NCBI GenBank assembly: GCA_002455335.1
Contig: DKKP01000354.1
Location: 1 to 10,373 of the forward strand
Source of the DNA: Anaerolineales bacterium UBA6663
Lineage (GTDB): Bacteria; Chloroflexota; Anaerolineae; Anaerolineales; UBA6663
Direction of reading: 5' to 3'
DNA length: 10,373 nucleotides
Every line of letters begins with the position of its first letter. Position 1 is the stretch's first letter. Made by a program: the position numbers and the translations under genes. The notes under the pieces were generated by a model, which ran no database searches, was not told the origin of the DNA, and saw only the letters and a program-made list of their open reading frames with translations. This document shows, piece by piece, positions 7,942 to 10,373 of this stretch.

Positions 7942-9090
7942 ATGCGCATCGGAGTCCTGACCGGCGGGGGAGACGTCCCCGGGCTTAACCCCGCCATCAA
8001 GGCCATCGTCAACCGTGCCCTCGATAACGGTTACGAGGTCCTTGGAATTCGACGGGGGTGGATGGGTCTGTTGCGGGCCAATCCCGACGCCGAAGACAAT
8101 GAAGAATGGATCACGCCGCTCAGCCGTGAGGCCGTGCGTCGGGTGGACCGCTCGGGCGGTACCTTCCTGCACACGTCGCGGACCAATCCGGGCAAGGTCA
8201 AGCCGAGTGAGATCCCCGATTTCTTGCGCGAGCCGGGCAAGACCTATGAGGGTCTGCAGGATCTGACCCCGCACATCCTGAACGTCATCGACAAGTTCGG
8301 CATCGACTGTCTGATCCCGATCGGCGGCGACGATACGCTCAGCTATGGCGAGCGCCTGGCGCGTGAGGGCATGCGCGTGGTCGCCATCCCCAAGACCATG
8401 GACAACGACGTCTATGGCACCGATTACTGCATCGGCTTCTCGACGGCTGTCACGCGCAGCGTCGAGTTCATCCATGCGCTCCGCACCTCGGCCGGCTCGC
8501 ACGAGCGCATCGGCGTGATCGAGCTCTTTGGCCGCAATTCGGGCGAGACTTCGCTGATCGCGGCCTATCTGGCCGGCGTCGATCGCGCCCTGATCTCTGA
8601 AGTGCCGTTCGACGTCGAGAAGCTGGCGAAGCTCATCTCCGATGACAAGCGCCACAACCCGAGCAATTACGCGATGCTCACCGTCTCCGAGGGCGCTCAC
8701 CCGATCGAGGGCCAGGTGATGGAGAGCGGCGAGGAAGATGCCTACGGGCACAAGAAACTCGGCGGCGTCGGCGAGCATGTCTCGGAGGCGCTCAAGCGCC
8801 TGACGGGCCAGAACACGATCTATCAGCAGCTGGCCTACCTGATGCGCGGCGGCGCTCCCGATGCGCTCGACCTGATGGTCGCCGCGAACTTCGCGCACAT
8901 GGCCATGAGCCTTGTCGAGCGCGGCGAGAGCGGCCGGTTGGTCTGTCTGCAGCGCGGCGTATACAGCGACGTGCCGATTGCGACCATGTCGCATGGCAAG
9001 AAGCGCGTCAACGTGGCCGAGCTGTACGACGCGGCCAACTACCGGCCGCGCATCCGCCACGTCCTCGGCATGCCGATGTTCCTGACGTGA
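7942..9090 (+). CDS. pfp: 6-phosphofructokinase, predicted pyrophosphate-dependent (PfkA family, group III-like)
   Basis: A 382-residue cytoplasmic enzyme that phosphorylates fructose 6-phosphate to fructose 1,6-bisphosphate. The N-terminal phosphoryl-donor loop is [10 protein letters not shown] (7-16). The donor-specificity motif reads GGDDT (128-132), so D131 stands where ATP enzymes have Gly104 (E. coli numbering). The catalytic motif is PKTMDND (150-156), with K151 at the position of Gly124 and D154 as the expected catalytic base. Asp and Lys at these two positions mark PPi-dependent enzymes in the literature, so I predict pyrophosphate as donor and a reversible reaction. Sugar-phosphate binding residues are seen in SHERI (R189), LFGR (195-198) and MRGG (301-304). 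The chain is longer than E. coli PfkA (about 320), as is common in group III enzymes. TGAGG lies six bases before the ATG. PFK identity is certain; donor choice is inferred from two residues. Confidence 0.94.
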   Translation: MRIGVLTGGGDVPGLNPAIKAIVNRALDNGYEVLGIRRGWMGLLRANPDAEDNEEWITPLSREAVRRVDRSGGTFLHTSRTNPGKVKPSEIPDFLREPGKTYEGLQDLTPHILNVIDKFGIDCLIPIGGDDTLSYGERLAREGMRVVAIPKTMDNDVYGTDYCIGFSTAVTRSVEFIHALRTSAGSHERIGVIELFGRNSGETSLIAAYLAGVDRALISEVPFDVEKLAKLISDDKRHNPSNYAMLTVSEGAHPIEGQVMESGEEDAYGHKKLGGVGEHVSEALKRLTGQNTIYQQLAYLMRGGAPDALDLMVAANFAHMAMSLVERGESGRLVCLQRGVYSDVPIATMSHGKKRVNVAELYDAANYRPRIRHVLGMPMFLT

Positions 9091-9104
9091 TCGGGGGCGT
9101 CCAT

Positions 9105-9153
9105 CGCTGAACGAAAAAGCGCCGGGCAGAGCCCGTCGCTTTTTCGTTCAGCG
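9105..9153. terminator. Bidirectional intrinsic terminator between pfp and glpK
   Basis: A 17-bp perfect inverted repeat (9105-9121 with 9137-9153) encloses a further 5-bp stem, CGGGC/GCCCG (9123-9127 with 9131-9135), around an AGA loop. Only one mismatch (9122/9136) interrupts it. The GC-rich core is followed by TTTTT on both strands, since an A5 run lies on the left arm and a T5 run on the right. It can therefore stop transcription of both convergent genes. It starts 14 nt after the phosphofructokinase stop and ends 12 nt before the glycerol kinase stop. Confidence 0.9.
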
Positions 9154-9165
9154 TCACACCGAAGG

Positions 9166-10373
<1,208 letters not shown>

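Noticed and set aside
7882..9060. 392-codon minus-strand frame opposite the phosphofructokinase gene
   Set aside because: The plus strand encodes an unambiguous phosphofructokinase, and the antisense protein shows no domain.

Overview
The window is GC-rich DNA from a bacterium. It holds four protein genes and no RNA genes, insertion sequences or CRISPR. The left 6.4 kb is one minus-strand gene, open at the left edge, for a membrane-anchored EccC/EssC-type FtsK/SpoIIIE ATPase, the motor of type VII (ESX/WXG100) secretion systems. The right 3.8 kb carries three central carbon genes: class I fructose-bisphosphate aldolase (minus), a phosphofructokinase with pyrophosphate-type active-site residues (plus), and glycerol kinase (minus, cut by the right edge). 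The EccC N-terminus, FbaB-type aldolase, group III-like phosphofructokinase and base composition would fit Chloroflexota. That is a judgement from general resemblance; no taxonomic marker gene is present.

Layout: 1-6401 (-) eccC-like, 2133 complete codons with no frame break; 6402-6579 a spacer with the aldolase terminator hairpin and a candidate eccC promoter; 6580-7674 (-) fbaB; 7675-7941 a divergent intergenic region with candidate promoters and a dyad; 7942-9090 (+) pfp; 9105-9153 a bidirectional terminator between convergent genes; 9166-10373 (-) glpK.

The most unusual object is the ATPase. A standard EccC/EssC has three ATPase domains (D1-D2-D3), and only D1 normally keeps a full catalytic set. 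Here a unit of about 670-700 residues, made of one D1-like and one D2-like domain, is repeated in tandem. Five Walker A motifs lie in the window, in the order D1-D2-D1-D2-D1, and the frame is still open at the edge. All three D1-like copies keep intact Walker A and Walker B (DE) motifs. Both D2-like copies have DN in place of DE. Parts of the repeats are nearly identical at the DNA level, which points to recent duplication or ongoing gene conversion.

The metabolic genes fit together. Glycerol kinase feeds glycerol 3-phosphate toward triose phosphates (the dehydrogenase is not in the window). Aldolase links triose phosphates with fructose 1,6-bisphosphate. A PPi-dependent phosphofructokinase would link that reversibly with fructose 6-phosphate. 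Nothing in the sequence ties these three genes functionally to the secretion ATPase.
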